DNA of 7,112 bases from an uncultured Clostridium sp. (GTDB lineage Bacteria; Bacillota; Clostridia; Lachnospirales; Lachnospiraceae). The position numbers and the translations under genes are program-made. A model generated the notes under the pieces. That model was not told where the DNA came from, searched no databases, and worked only from the letters and a program-made list of their open reading frames with translations. Positions 1 to 5,389 of this stretch are shown here, in pieces. The first letter of the stretch is position 1. Every line of letters starts with the position of its first letter. Location of the stretch: positions 1 through 7,112 of the forward strand of contig USFH01000112.1 of assembly GCA_900553925.1 (NCBI GenBank). The letters run 5' to 3'.

Positions 1-510
1 GATACGCTCAAAATCTGTATAGGTAATGACCGCCTCGCCACGAATCGTAAGCGGACCTTTGTACGCGATCTGGTTCGGCAGATTCGCAAATACCTTCGCA
101 TTGTTCGTGATGACCTCACCGATCTCGCCGTTTCCACGTGTGACTGCCTTCACAAGCACGCCATCCTCGTAAGTCAATACAACCGTCAGTCCATCCATCT
201 TCCACGACATGACTCCTGTTTTATCACCCAGCCACGCTGCCAGATCCTCAACACTTTTTGTCTTGTCCAAAGATAACATTGGGGCCAGATGCCGTTCCTT
301 CGGCAGCTCACTGATGATCTCGTAACCGACATTCTGTGTCGGGCTTTTGGATAAGATCAGACCGGTCTCCTGCTCTAACGCCGCAAGCTCATCATACAAC
401 GCATCATATTCCAGATTGGACATGATCTCTGTATCCTGCTGATAATATGCTTTGGAAGCCTGATTTAACAGCTCCACCAATTCTTTCATACGCTCTGTTT
501 TTGCATCCAT
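1..510 (-). CDS. ligA: NAD-dependent DNA ligase LigA, N-terminal part (cut by left window edge)
   Basis: Seals nicks in duplex DNA using NAD+ (replication, repair). The 170 visible residues run in an open frame to base 1; the rest of the adenylation domain and the OB, zinc-finger, HhH and BRCT regions would lie outside. Seen: a domain Ia-like helical start with AYY (21-23) and EYDALYDEL (34-42), the PMLSLDK segment (77-83), the adenylation motif KMDG with presumed nucleotidyl-lysine K104, the TRGNG segment (124-128) and the RGE segment (157-159). The class is atypical: a Ser (102) stands two residues before the lysine where E. coli LigA has Glu113, and TRGNGEIGEVIT replaces the usual TRGDGTTGEDVT. 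Two ATGs are adjacent (511-513 and 508-510). GGAG at 517-520 is only 3 nt from the first and 6 nt from the second, so I chose the second. The gene starts 18 nt after the rluF stop and is probably co-transcribed with it. Confidence 0.9.
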   Translation of the reverse strand, partial: MDAKTERMKELVELLNQASKAYYQQDTEIMSNLEYDALYDELAALEQETGLILSKSPTQNVGYEIISELPKERHLAPMLSLDKTKSVEDLAAWLGDKTGVMSWKMDGLTVVLTYEDGVLVKAVTRGNGEIGEVITNNAKVFANLPNQIAYKGPLTIRGEAVITYTDFERI

Positions 511-516
511 CATTTT

Positions 517-520
517 CTCC
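517..520 (-). promoter_or_regulatory. Ribosome binding site of ligA (decides between two ATGs)
   Basis: On the minus strand GGAG is followed by AAA, ATG, ATG. The 3-nt spacing to the first ATG is short, while 6 nt to the second is normal, so the second ATG (508-510) is favoured. The choice changes the protein by only one residue. Confidence 0.6.
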
Positions 521-528
521 TTTTCCTG

Positions 529-1239
529 TCACGATCTCTTCTGCACCAGTCTCCGCAGCTCCTGTTCTTCGTCCCGCGTCAGCGTCCGAAACTCACCCGG
601 TCGTAAGCTTCCAAGACGAATATTCATGATTCGGACACGCTTTAAGTGCACAACCCGTACATGCAATGCATCGCACATCCGCCGGATCTGCCGGTTCAAT
701 CCCTGTGTCAATATGATCGAGAAATTTCTCGTTCCGGTCTTTTTGACTTTACATGGTTTCGTTACCGTATCTAAAATCTCAACGCCCTCCGACATCTTCT
801 TAATAAAATCTTCTGTGATATCTGTGTTGACTCGCACATGGTATTCCTTTTCATGATTGTTTCTGGAGCGCTGGATCTCATTTGCCAGATCTCCGTCATT
901 TGTAAGAAGCAAAAGTCCGGTCGAATCCTTATCAAGACGTCCTACATAGTTTACCCGCTCCGGGAACTCTACATACCGGAAGATACTGTCCGGATCAGCA
1001 TCCTTCGATGTACAGACCTGTCCGATCGGCTTATTGTATGCATAGATCACCTTTTTCGTATGCAGATGTACCGGCTTTCCGTTGCAGGTAACGACAGACT
1101 CTGTCCCTACACGTGTGCCAAGATCTGCAATGTTTCCATCCACAGTTACCTTACCTGCTTCAATCAGCCGGTCGGCTTCCCTCCGGGAACAAATCCCGGC
1201 TTCGCTAAGATACTTATTTAATCGAATTTCGTTAGTCAT
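529..1239 (-). CDS. rluF: 23S rRNA pseudouridine synthase, RluF-type (RsuA/RluB/RluF family)
   Basis: Predicted to isomerise a uridine to pseudouridine in 23S rRNA (U2604 in E. coli for RluF). The protein has 236 residues. An S4 RNA-binding domain spans about residues 5-50 (RLNKYLSEAG, SRREADRLI, VTVDG). The catalytic domain has YNKPIG (68-73) and GRLDKDSTGLLLL, where D103 is the expected catalytic aspartate. The late block LTQGLNRQIRRM followed by RVRIMN is characteristic of RluF, unlike the EGR-type block of RsuA and RluB. E. coli RluF is longer (about 290 residues) because of a C-terminal tail missing here. The frame is open further upstream (to 1479), but that part is antisense to the neighbouring regulator gene; the ATG at 1237-1239 has an AGAGGAA ribosome binding site and begins the S4 domain. 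Divergent from the Lrp-type gene; ligA follows at once. The exact target uridine is inferred. Confidence 0.9.
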   Translation of the reverse strand: MTNEIRLNKYLSEAGICSRREADRLIEAGKVTVDGNIADLGTRVGTESVVTCNGKPVHLHTKKVIYAYNKPIGQVCTSKDADPDSIFRYVEFPERVNYVGRLDKDSTGLLLLTNDGDLANEIQRSRNNHEKEYHVRVNTDITEDFIKKMSEGVEILDTVTKPCKVKKTGTRNFSIILTQGLNRQIRRMCDALHVRVVHLKRVRIMNIRLGSLRPGEFRTLTRDEEQELRRLVQKRS

Positions 1240-1270
1240 AGTGTTCCTCTTAATTTTGTTAATTTTATTG

Positions 1271-1299
1271 TTGCATTTTTGCAGTTGCAGTTGTATAAT
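1271..1299 (+). promoter_or_regulatory. Probable sigma-A promoter of the Lrp/AsnC-type gene
   Basis: A perfect TATAAT (-10) lies at 1294-1299. A weak -35 candidate TTGCAT (1271-1276, 3 of 6 consensus bases) is exactly 17 nt upstream. Transcription would start near 1306, giving a leader of about 35 nt. The spacer carries repeated TTGCAG units (see findings). The -10 is convincing and the -35 is not, so a regulated promoter is possible. Confidence 0.5.
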
Positions 1300-1320
1300 C
1301 GCTTTATAAATTTTAGAAAA
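1292..1320 (-). promoter_or_regulatory. Possible rluF-ligA promoter overlapping the divergent one
   Basis: On the minus strand TATACA (1297 down to 1292) is a plausible -10 with a poor -35 candidate TTTTCT (1320 down to 1315) at a 17-nt spacing. Its -10 overlaps the -10 of the opposite promoter. No better candidate is visible between the two genes, but the match is weak. Confidence 0.25.
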
Positions 1321-1327
1321 AATATAA

Positions 1328-1333
1328 AGGAGG
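1328..1333 (+). promoter_or_regulatory. Ribosome binding site of the Lrp/AsnC-type gene
   Basis: A perfect AGGAGG, preceded by AA, lies 6 nt before the ATG at 1340. This predicts strong translation initiation and fixes the start. Confidence 0.85.
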
Positions 1334-1339
1334 CATATT

Positions 1340-1816
1340 ATGGATAATATTGATAAAAAAATTCTCCACTTATTGCAGGAAAATGCCAGATATCCATTGA
1401 AGCATCTGGCAAGCAAAGTATTTCTGTCCTCTCCCGCTGTCTCTGCCCGTATTGAGCGATTAGAGAAAAGCGGTATCATCTCGGGATATCATGCAAGTGT
1501 GTCACCGGTTTCTCTCGGCTATCATATCACAGCGTTCATTAATATGGCACTGGATCCGAAGAGAAAGCCGGAATTTTATCCTTTCATTGAGGCGTGTTCA
1601 AATGTTTTGGAATGTAATTGTGTAACCGGCGCATATTCCATGTTGATTAAGGTATGCTTCCCGAGTACGATGGAACTTGATACGTTTATCGGTCAGCTTC
1701 AAAAATACGGAAATACAGAGACACAGATTGTATTCTCCACTCCGGTTCAGCCACGTGGAATTGATATCCGGGCCGTGGATGACGAGGATGACGAAGAATC
1801 CGAGGATGATCTCTAA
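1340..1816 (+). CDS. Lrp/AsnC-family transcriptional regulator with acidic C-terminal tail
   Basis: A 158-residue DNA-binding regulator of the Lrp/AsnC (feast/famine) family; such proteins form dimers to octamers and commonly sense amino acids or other small metabolites. Residues 1-50 give the AsnC-type helix-turn-helix: MDNIDKKILHLLQENAR, then LASKVFLSSPAVSARIERLEKSGII with the recognition helix around 31-41. A RAM (ligand-binding/oligomerisation) domain follows at about 63-138, with the GAYSMLIKV segment (97-105) at the ligand-loop position, where many relatives have G-x-Y-D. The last 12 residues (147-158) are almost all Asp/Glu (10 of 12), an unusual tail. Start fixed by AAAGGAGG 6 nt upstream. 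It stands alone on the plus strand, divergent from rluF and convergent with the membrane-protein gene, and ends at a strong terminator. Its targets and ligand cannot be read from the sequence; autoregulation is common in the family. Confidence 0.93.
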   Translation: MDNIDKKILHLLQENARYPLKHLASKVFLSSPAVSARIERLEKSGIISGYHASVSPVSLGYHITAFINMALDPKRKPEFYPFIEACSNVLECNCVTGAYSMLIKVCFPSTMELDTFIGQLQKYGNTETQIVFSTPVQPRGIDIRAVDDEDDEESEDDL

Positions 1817-1837
1817 TACTTTTGCAGATATAAGAAT

Positions 1838-1861
1838 AGGGCTGTTGTAAGCAACAGCCCT
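1838..1861 (+). terminator. Intrinsic terminator between convergent genes (possibly bidirectional)
   Basis: A perfect 10-bp stem, AGGGCTGTTG (1838-1847) with CAACAGCCCT (1852-1861), closes a 4-nt loop TAAG. On the plus strand it is followed by TTATTTTAT, a good U-tract for the Lrp-type gene, whose stop is 21 nt upstream. On the minus strand the same hairpin begins 9 nt after the TAG of the membrane-protein gene but is followed only by ATTCTTAT, so termination in that direction is probably weaker. Confidence 0.9.
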
Positions 1862-1870
1862 TTATTTTAT

Positions 1871-2536
1871 CTACTGTGAAGAACTAATCGTATTATAGAA
1901 TTCAGCAAATGCTGCATCATTCGCAATACAACTGTTTACATTATCCTGAACCGCTCTATACAGATTCTGTATATCCGTTGTCTGACTCTGTGTTTCTATA
2001 TAATTCGTGACTTCCTGTGAATGTGCCGAATTATCAATCTTGAATCCATCTGCTGTATTCACAACATAGAACTGATTAATATTCAATGGAACGCTTGTAA
2101 TATTCGCCATACTCAGATTGCATGTCACATAGACAAGTGTCGCATCCTCGGTGTATCCCGGTAAAGTATAGCAGTTTACATTCGAATATGCTTTGATTAC
2201 AGCTGATCTCTGTTGGTAAACCGTCATATCATCGAACTGACTTGGATCTGTCACGCAGCTCTTCAACTTCTCCTGATCGCATACTGCCAATGCCGCATAA
2301 TACTCTATAATCAGGGAATTGATGTCAAGATTCGCATTCGTCTCGTATGTAAATCCTGTCTGTTCCTGTTGTACCGCATCGGTATTCGTAGCTTTGTCTT
2401 TTTGAAATATCCGAAGATCAAGATCCGGAAAGAAGTAAAAATAAAAGGCTACTGCTAATAGAATGAAAATCATCCATCCAAGGAATAACATCAATCCGGC
2501 AATTCCTTTATTTTTTTTAGTTCCCTTTTTACTCAT
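1871..2536 (-). CDS. Membrane-anchored protein of unknown function
   Basis: I do not recognise a named family. The 221-residue protein has a short basic N-terminus (MSKKGTKKNKG), one hydrophobic segment at about 12-36 (rich in Leu, Ile, Phe and Tyr), and then about 185 mostly polar residues. By the positive-inside rule the polar part faces outside the cell. A low-complexity linker (about 45-68, many Gln/Thr/Asn) precedes a compact region starting with LIIEYYAALAVCDQEKLKSC (75-94). That helix-helix opening, followed by beta-like stretches (LVYVTCNLSM, NQFYVVNTADGFKI), suggests an NTF2/SnoaL-like fold, but this is a guess from pattern. There are five Cys after the membrane segment (86, 94, 122, 139, 203) and no lipobox. 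The frame is open 20 codons further upstream, but that part runs through the tRNA; GGAGG 4 nt before the ATG at 2534-2536 supports the chosen start. It lies 31 nt after tRNA-Arg and converges on the Lrp-type gene. Confidence 0.8.
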   Translation of the reverse strand: MSKKGTKKNKGIAGLMLFLGWMIFILLAVAFYFYFFPDLDLRIFQKDKATNTDAVQQEQTGFTYETNANLDINSLIIEYYAALAVCDQEKLKSCVTDPSQFDDMTVYQQRSAVIKAYSNVNCYTLPGYTEDATLVYVTCNLSMANITSVPLNINQFYVVNTADGFKIDNSAHSQEVTNYIETQSQTTDIQNLYRAVQDNVNSCIANDAAFAEFYNTISSSQ

Positions 2537-2567
2537 ATGTCCTCCTTCGAAAAACAATATGTAAAAA

Positions 2568-2639
2568 TGCACCAGAGAGGAATCGAACCTCCGCACATGG
2601 CTCCGGAGGCCATTGCTCTATCCACTGAGCTACTGGTGC
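2568..2639 (-). tRNA. tRNA-Arg, anticodon CCG
   Basis: A complete cloverleaf can be folded by eye on the minus strand. The acceptor stem is GCACCAG with CTGGTGC (7 perfect pairs). U8-A9 follow, then D stem GCTC with GAGC and loop AGTGGATA, anticodon stem ATGGC with GCCAT and loop CTCCGGA, a 4-base variable region GTGC, T stem GGAGG with CCTCT (one G-U pair) and loop TTCGATT, and discriminator A at 2568. Anticodon CCG is at 2604-2606 and reads CGG (Arg). The 3' CCA is not encoded (the next bases are TTT), so it must be added after 3' trimming, typically by RNase Z in such organisms. The first 10 bases overlap the end of ribF, and an own promoter lies just upstream. It sits after ribF, where many Firmicutes have rpsO. 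Confidence 0.96.
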
Positions 2640-3514
2640 GCGACTTCTAGTATATCCGATTTGATCTGATTTTTCAAGGCTTGAATGCCATCAAATTTAA
2701 TTTCTTTCCGAATTTTCCGGATAAATTCCAATTTTAGCTGTTTTCCATACAGATTTCCATCGAAAGAAAGGACGTGTGTTTCTATTTTTATTTTATGATC
2801 TTCGTCTACTGTCGGATTATCTCCTACATTCGTAACTCCCTGATATTTATTTCCATCAATCCATACGCACGTCTCATATACGCCGTTTGGGACAAGCAGC
2901 TTGTCCGGATCCGGAAGCAGATTCGCTGTCGGGAATCCTATAGTTGCACCAAGCTGTTTTCCATGCTGCACAATACCGGAAATCGAATATGGTCTCCCAA
3001 GAAAACGGTTTATCCCACCGATATTTCCTTCTTCAATCTCAGAACGAATGTAAGAAGAGCTGATGACCATTCCCGCTTCCTTCAGCTTATCATATGCGAT
3101 CACAGAGAATCCATACTGCTCTCCTAATTTCTCAAGCAGCGCAACATCTCCCTGTCTGTTCCTGCCAAAATGGAAATCGTTTCCAATCACGATATAGGCC
3201 GGATGCAGGCGGTCGACCAGAACATCCTTCACAAATGTTTCAGGTTTCATAGCCGCAAATTTCTTGTTGAACTCGCAGCTGATATTATAATCAATTCCAA
3301 GTGAATCAAACAGCAGATCCCGCTCCCGCATCGTTAAAATCCGTTTCGTTCCAGGCATATCAATTGATAAAACCACCGAGCTTTTACCGGCTTCATGTGC
3401 CAGCTGTAAAACCTTGTTAATCAGGAGCATATGTCCTTTATGCACACCTTCAAACTTTCCAAGTGCAACAACTGTGTCCATTAAATTTGTCTCATTGTAT
3501 GCAAGCTTTTCCAC
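2630..3514 (-). CDS. ribF: Bifunctional riboflavin kinase / FAD synthetase
   Basis: Phosphorylates riboflavin to FMN (ATP) and adenylylates FMN to FAD; cytoplasmic. The protein has 294 residues. The N-terminal nucleotidyltransferase (FAD synthetase) domain shows GKFEGVHKGH (19-28, HxGH-type motif), IGNDFHFGRNRQGD (110-123) and ISSSYIR (151-157, the ISSTRIR-like motif). The C-terminal flavokinase domain shows GFPTANL (193-199), NVGDNPTV (229-236) and IETHVL, with E245 as the expected catalytic base. Translation starts at GTG (3512-3514): GAGG lies 8 nt upstream, overlapping the truB stop region, and the next Met (12) is just before the conserved VVALG strand. The gap to truB is 10 nt. The last residues, beyond the usual end near KSDI, are encoded by the tRNA promoter and tRNA acceptor stem, and the TAG stop is tRNA bases 8-10. 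There is no FMN riboswitch before it; it is an internal operon gene. Confidence 0.96.
   Translation of the reverse strand: MEKLAYNETNLMDTVVALGKFEGVHKGHMLLINKVLQLAHEAGKSSVVLSIDMPGTKRILTMRERDLLFDSLGIDYNISCEFNKKFAAMKPETFVKDVLVDRLHPAYIVIGNDFHFGRNRQGDVALLEKLGEQYGFSVIAYDKLKEAGMVISSSYIRSEIEEGNIGGINRFLGRPYSISGIVQHGKQLGATIGFPTANLLPDPDKLLVPNGVYETCVWIDGNKYQGVTNVGDNPTVDEDHKIKIETHVLSFDGNLYGKQLKLEFIRKIRKEIKFDGIQALKNQIKSDILEVAHQ
2649..2677 (-). promoter_or_regulatory. Near-consensus promoter for tRNA-Arg inside the ribF coding region
   Basis: On the minus strand, TTGAAA (2677 down to 2672) and TATACT (2654 down to 2649) are separated by exactly 17 nt; each hexamer matches the sigma-70/sigma-A consensus at 5 of 6 bases. 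The expected start site, around 2641-2644, is only a few bases before the mature tRNA 5' end at 2639. The whole promoter is embedded in the last codons of ribF. Confidence 0.72.
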
Positions 3515-3524
3515 TGTTTTTTCC

Positions 3525-4430
3525 TCATATAAACATCTTGAATGGCTTATAGATATTTTCAGCCTCTATATAATCATACAGTGCTGCAAACGTCCCATCC
3601 ATATAAACCCGGATACGTCTGTCCCTCCGGTTCCCCATATTCTCAAACAAACGTGGGGATAATTTGTTTCCGTTTGTCAAATATTTTTTCCCCGCTTCCA
3701 GAACCGAATATGCGCGATATTCTGTCAAAAGCGCATCAACCGGCAGAATCCAGTCCTGCAGGCTGCCTTCCTGTTGGCGAGCCTCAATCTCTGATAATGT
3801 CCGTGAATCCTGCACATAAAAACCATGGACTTCCTTCCGTAAAAGCTCTGTCAAAACAGCATAACAGCCAAGCTTCCGACCAATATCTCGTACCAGAGAA
3901 CGGATGTATGTTCCCTTGGAGCAATGCACGTCGAAGCTGTAACTGCCATCTTCCTCCAGTATAAGATCACTGATACTGTAGATCTGTACGCGGCGCGGTT
4001 CAAGTTCCACGGTAACTCCGGCGCGTGCGTATTCATAGAGCTTTTTTCCATCTTTTTTTAATGCAGAATACATCGGAGGAATCTGATCATATTCTCCTTC
4101 AAACGAACGGATTGCTTCCTCCACCCCGGAAGGAGTGATTGCGGCAACAGCCTCTGCGTCTGACTGTTTTACAGGTGTTCCTGTGATATCTTCGGTATCC
4201 GTCTCTATGCCAAGCTGCATCTTCGCCCGATAGATTTTATCTCCTTCGGTCAAAAGATCCACAAGTCTGGTCGCTTTACCAAGACATACAAGCAGAACTC
4301 CCTCTGCCATCGGATCGAGTGTGCCCGTATGTCCGATTTTTTTCTGTTTCAGAATTCCACGAAGCTTTGCTACTACATCAAATGATGTAAAGCCCTTTTC
4401 TTTATATACATTTATAATTCCGTCTATCAA
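3525..4430 (-). CDS. truB: tRNA pseudouridine(55) synthase TruB
   Basis: Makes pseudouridine 55 in the T-loop of nearly all tRNAs, and in enterobacteria also acts as a tRNA chaperone. The protein has 301 residues, normal for the family. The start GIINVYKEKGFTSFDVV is typical; the catalytic motif GHTGTLDPMAEGVL (33-46) carries D39, followed by GKATRLVDLL, the YRAKMQLGIETDTEDITG block, and CSKGTYIRSLVRDIGRKLG in the middle. The C-terminal about 60 residues resemble a small PUA-type domain. The start codon is TTG (4428-4430), sharing 4 nt (TTGA) with the stop of the preceding phosphoesterase gene; an AGAGGA site about 7 nt upstream supports it, and the next Met in frame is 41, inside the active site, so no other start works. 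The overlap suggests translational coupling. The tRNA-Arg two positions downstream carries the usual TTCGATT loop substrate. Confidence 0.97.
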   Translation of the reverse strand: MIDGIINVYKEKGFTSFDVVAKLRGILKQKKIGHTGTLDPMAEGVLLVCLGKATRLVDLLTEGDKIYRAKMQLGIETDTEDITGTPVKQSDAEAVAAITPSGVEEAIRSFEGEYDQIPPMYSALKKDGKKLYEYARAGVTVELEPRRVQIYSISDLILEEDGSYSFDVHCSKGTYIRSLVRDIGRKLGCYAVLTELLRKEVHGFYVQDSRTLSEIEARQQEGSLQDWILPVDALLTEYRAYSVLEAGKKYLTNGNKLSPRLFENMGNRRDRRIRVYMDGTFAALYDYIEAENIYKPFKMFI

Positions 4431-5389
4431 AGCTGTTCCTCTATCATTTCCAAAATACGGGCAAGAACTGTTTCAAATGAACCTTCGGCCTCAAAGCCTG
4501 CTGCTCGGATGTGACCGCCGCCACCAAACGAAACAGCGATTTTGCTGACATCAACCTGGCGGATTGAACGAAGACTGAACTTCCATGTTTCGCCTTCCGT
4601 AACCTGATAAGCAAAGATTGCGACCTCAACACCTTCAATCACACGGATCTGGTCTATAATTCCCTCTGTCTCCGGCTTACCACAGTCAAACTTCCGGAAC
4701 ATATCCTGCGTCACACATGTATAAACAACCCTGCCGTCCAATGTGCGTTTTGCATCTAACATTGCCTGCCCTGTAATCAGATTCTGCTTATACGTAACAC
4801 GGTAAAATGTATCATCAATTATCTTTTGTGCATCGACACCATATGCAAGCAGGTCTCCGGCAACACGCATAGTCTCCCTGGTACATGCCGGATACTTGAA
4901 TACGCCTGTATCATGCACGATTCCAAGATACAGACACTCTGCTGCAGCACATGTAATATATTCCGGATCCAGATGATGGTACAGAATCTCACATGCAGAG
5001 GAAGCATCCGGATCACAATAGAAATACTCGCCAAACCCCTGATTGCTTCTGTGATGATCCAGACAGATACTGTGTTTTGCAGCCCCGAAATCATCATAAA
5101 ATCTTCCGTGTCTTTCGCGGTCTCCGCAATCAAGCGAAATTGCTAGATCCAGAGCTTTTCCGGTTGGCTCCAGACATATCTGATCCGCCCCATGAAGGAA
5201 CGCAAATTTGTCCGGAACTTCCTCAAGATATACGGTTACATCCTTGTCATAACGATTCGTAATGTAATTATACAGTCCAAGACAGGAACCGATACAATCT
5301 CCGTCCGGGCGGACATGTCCAAAAATTCCAACAGACTCTGCCCGTTCAATCATCGTGTGAAATTCATCCTTCATTATTTTGTTTGTCAT
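4427..5389 (-). CDS. nrnA: DHH-family phosphoesterase, NrnA type (nanoRNase / pAp phosphatase)
   Basis: Relatives in Firmicutes degrade 2-5-nt RNAs (replacing Orn) and dephosphorylate pAp; some act on linear dinucleotides from c-di-AMP or c-di-GMP breakdown. The protein has 320 residues, typical of stand-alone cytoplasmic NrnA. Metal-binding motifs of the DHH domain: GHVRPDGDCIGS (24-35), LDCGD (86-90), LDHHRSN (110-116) and HDTG (159-162). The DHHA1 substrate-binding domain ends with GGGGHIRAAG (289-298). The ATG at 5387-5389 overlaps the 3' end of rbfA by 26 nt and has only a weak A-rich site upstream (AAAGAAG), so a start at Met6 (5374) or Met13 cannot be excluded; coupling to rbfA translation is likely. 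The position between rbfA and truB is common for this gene in Clostridia and Bacilli. Which of the activities dominates is not readable from sequence. Confidence 0.93.
   Translation of the reverse strand: MTNKIMKDEFHTMIERAESVGIFGHVRPDGDCIGSCLGLYNYITNRYDKDVTVYLEEVPDKFAFLHGADQICLEPTGKALDLAISLDCGDRERHGRFYDDFGAAKHSICLDHHRSNQGFGEYFYCDPDASSACEILYHHLDPEYITCAAAECLYLGIVHDTGVFKYPACTRETMRVAGDLLAYGVDAQKIIDDTFYRVTYKQNLITGQAMLDAKRTLDGRVVYTCVTQDMFRKFDCGKPETEGIIDQIRVIEGVEVAIFAYQVTEGETWKFSLRSIRQVDVSKIAVSFGGGGHIRAAGFEAEGSFETVLARILEMIEEQL

Noticed and set aside
838..1221. 127-codon plus-strand open frame opposite rluF
   Set aside because: Antisense shadow of a clearly recognised gene; the protein resembles nothing and has no good ribosome binding site.
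1240..1479. Possible 80-codon N-terminal extension of the rluF frame
   Set aside because: It is antisense to the start of the Lrp-type gene, has no family similarity, and the S4 domain begins exactly at the ATG at 1239, which has a ribosome binding site.
2537..2596. Possible 20-codon upstream extension of the membrane-protein gene
   Set aside because: It would be translated from tRNA-Arg sequence, and GGAGG stands before the later ATG that begins the basic tail and membrane segment.
2568..2639. tRNA-Arg as a phage or island attachment site
   Set aside because: No integrase, no repeat of the tRNA 3' end elsewhere in the window and no accessory cargo nearby.
3515..3524. FMN riboswitch controlling ribF
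   Set aside because: Only 10 nt separate truB and ribF, leaving no room for the aptamer, and ribF is internal to the translation operon.
3542..3964. 140-codon plus-strand open frame opposite truB
   Set aside because: Shadow frame of truB with Cys/Pro/His-rich, non-protein-like composition; no recognisable domain.
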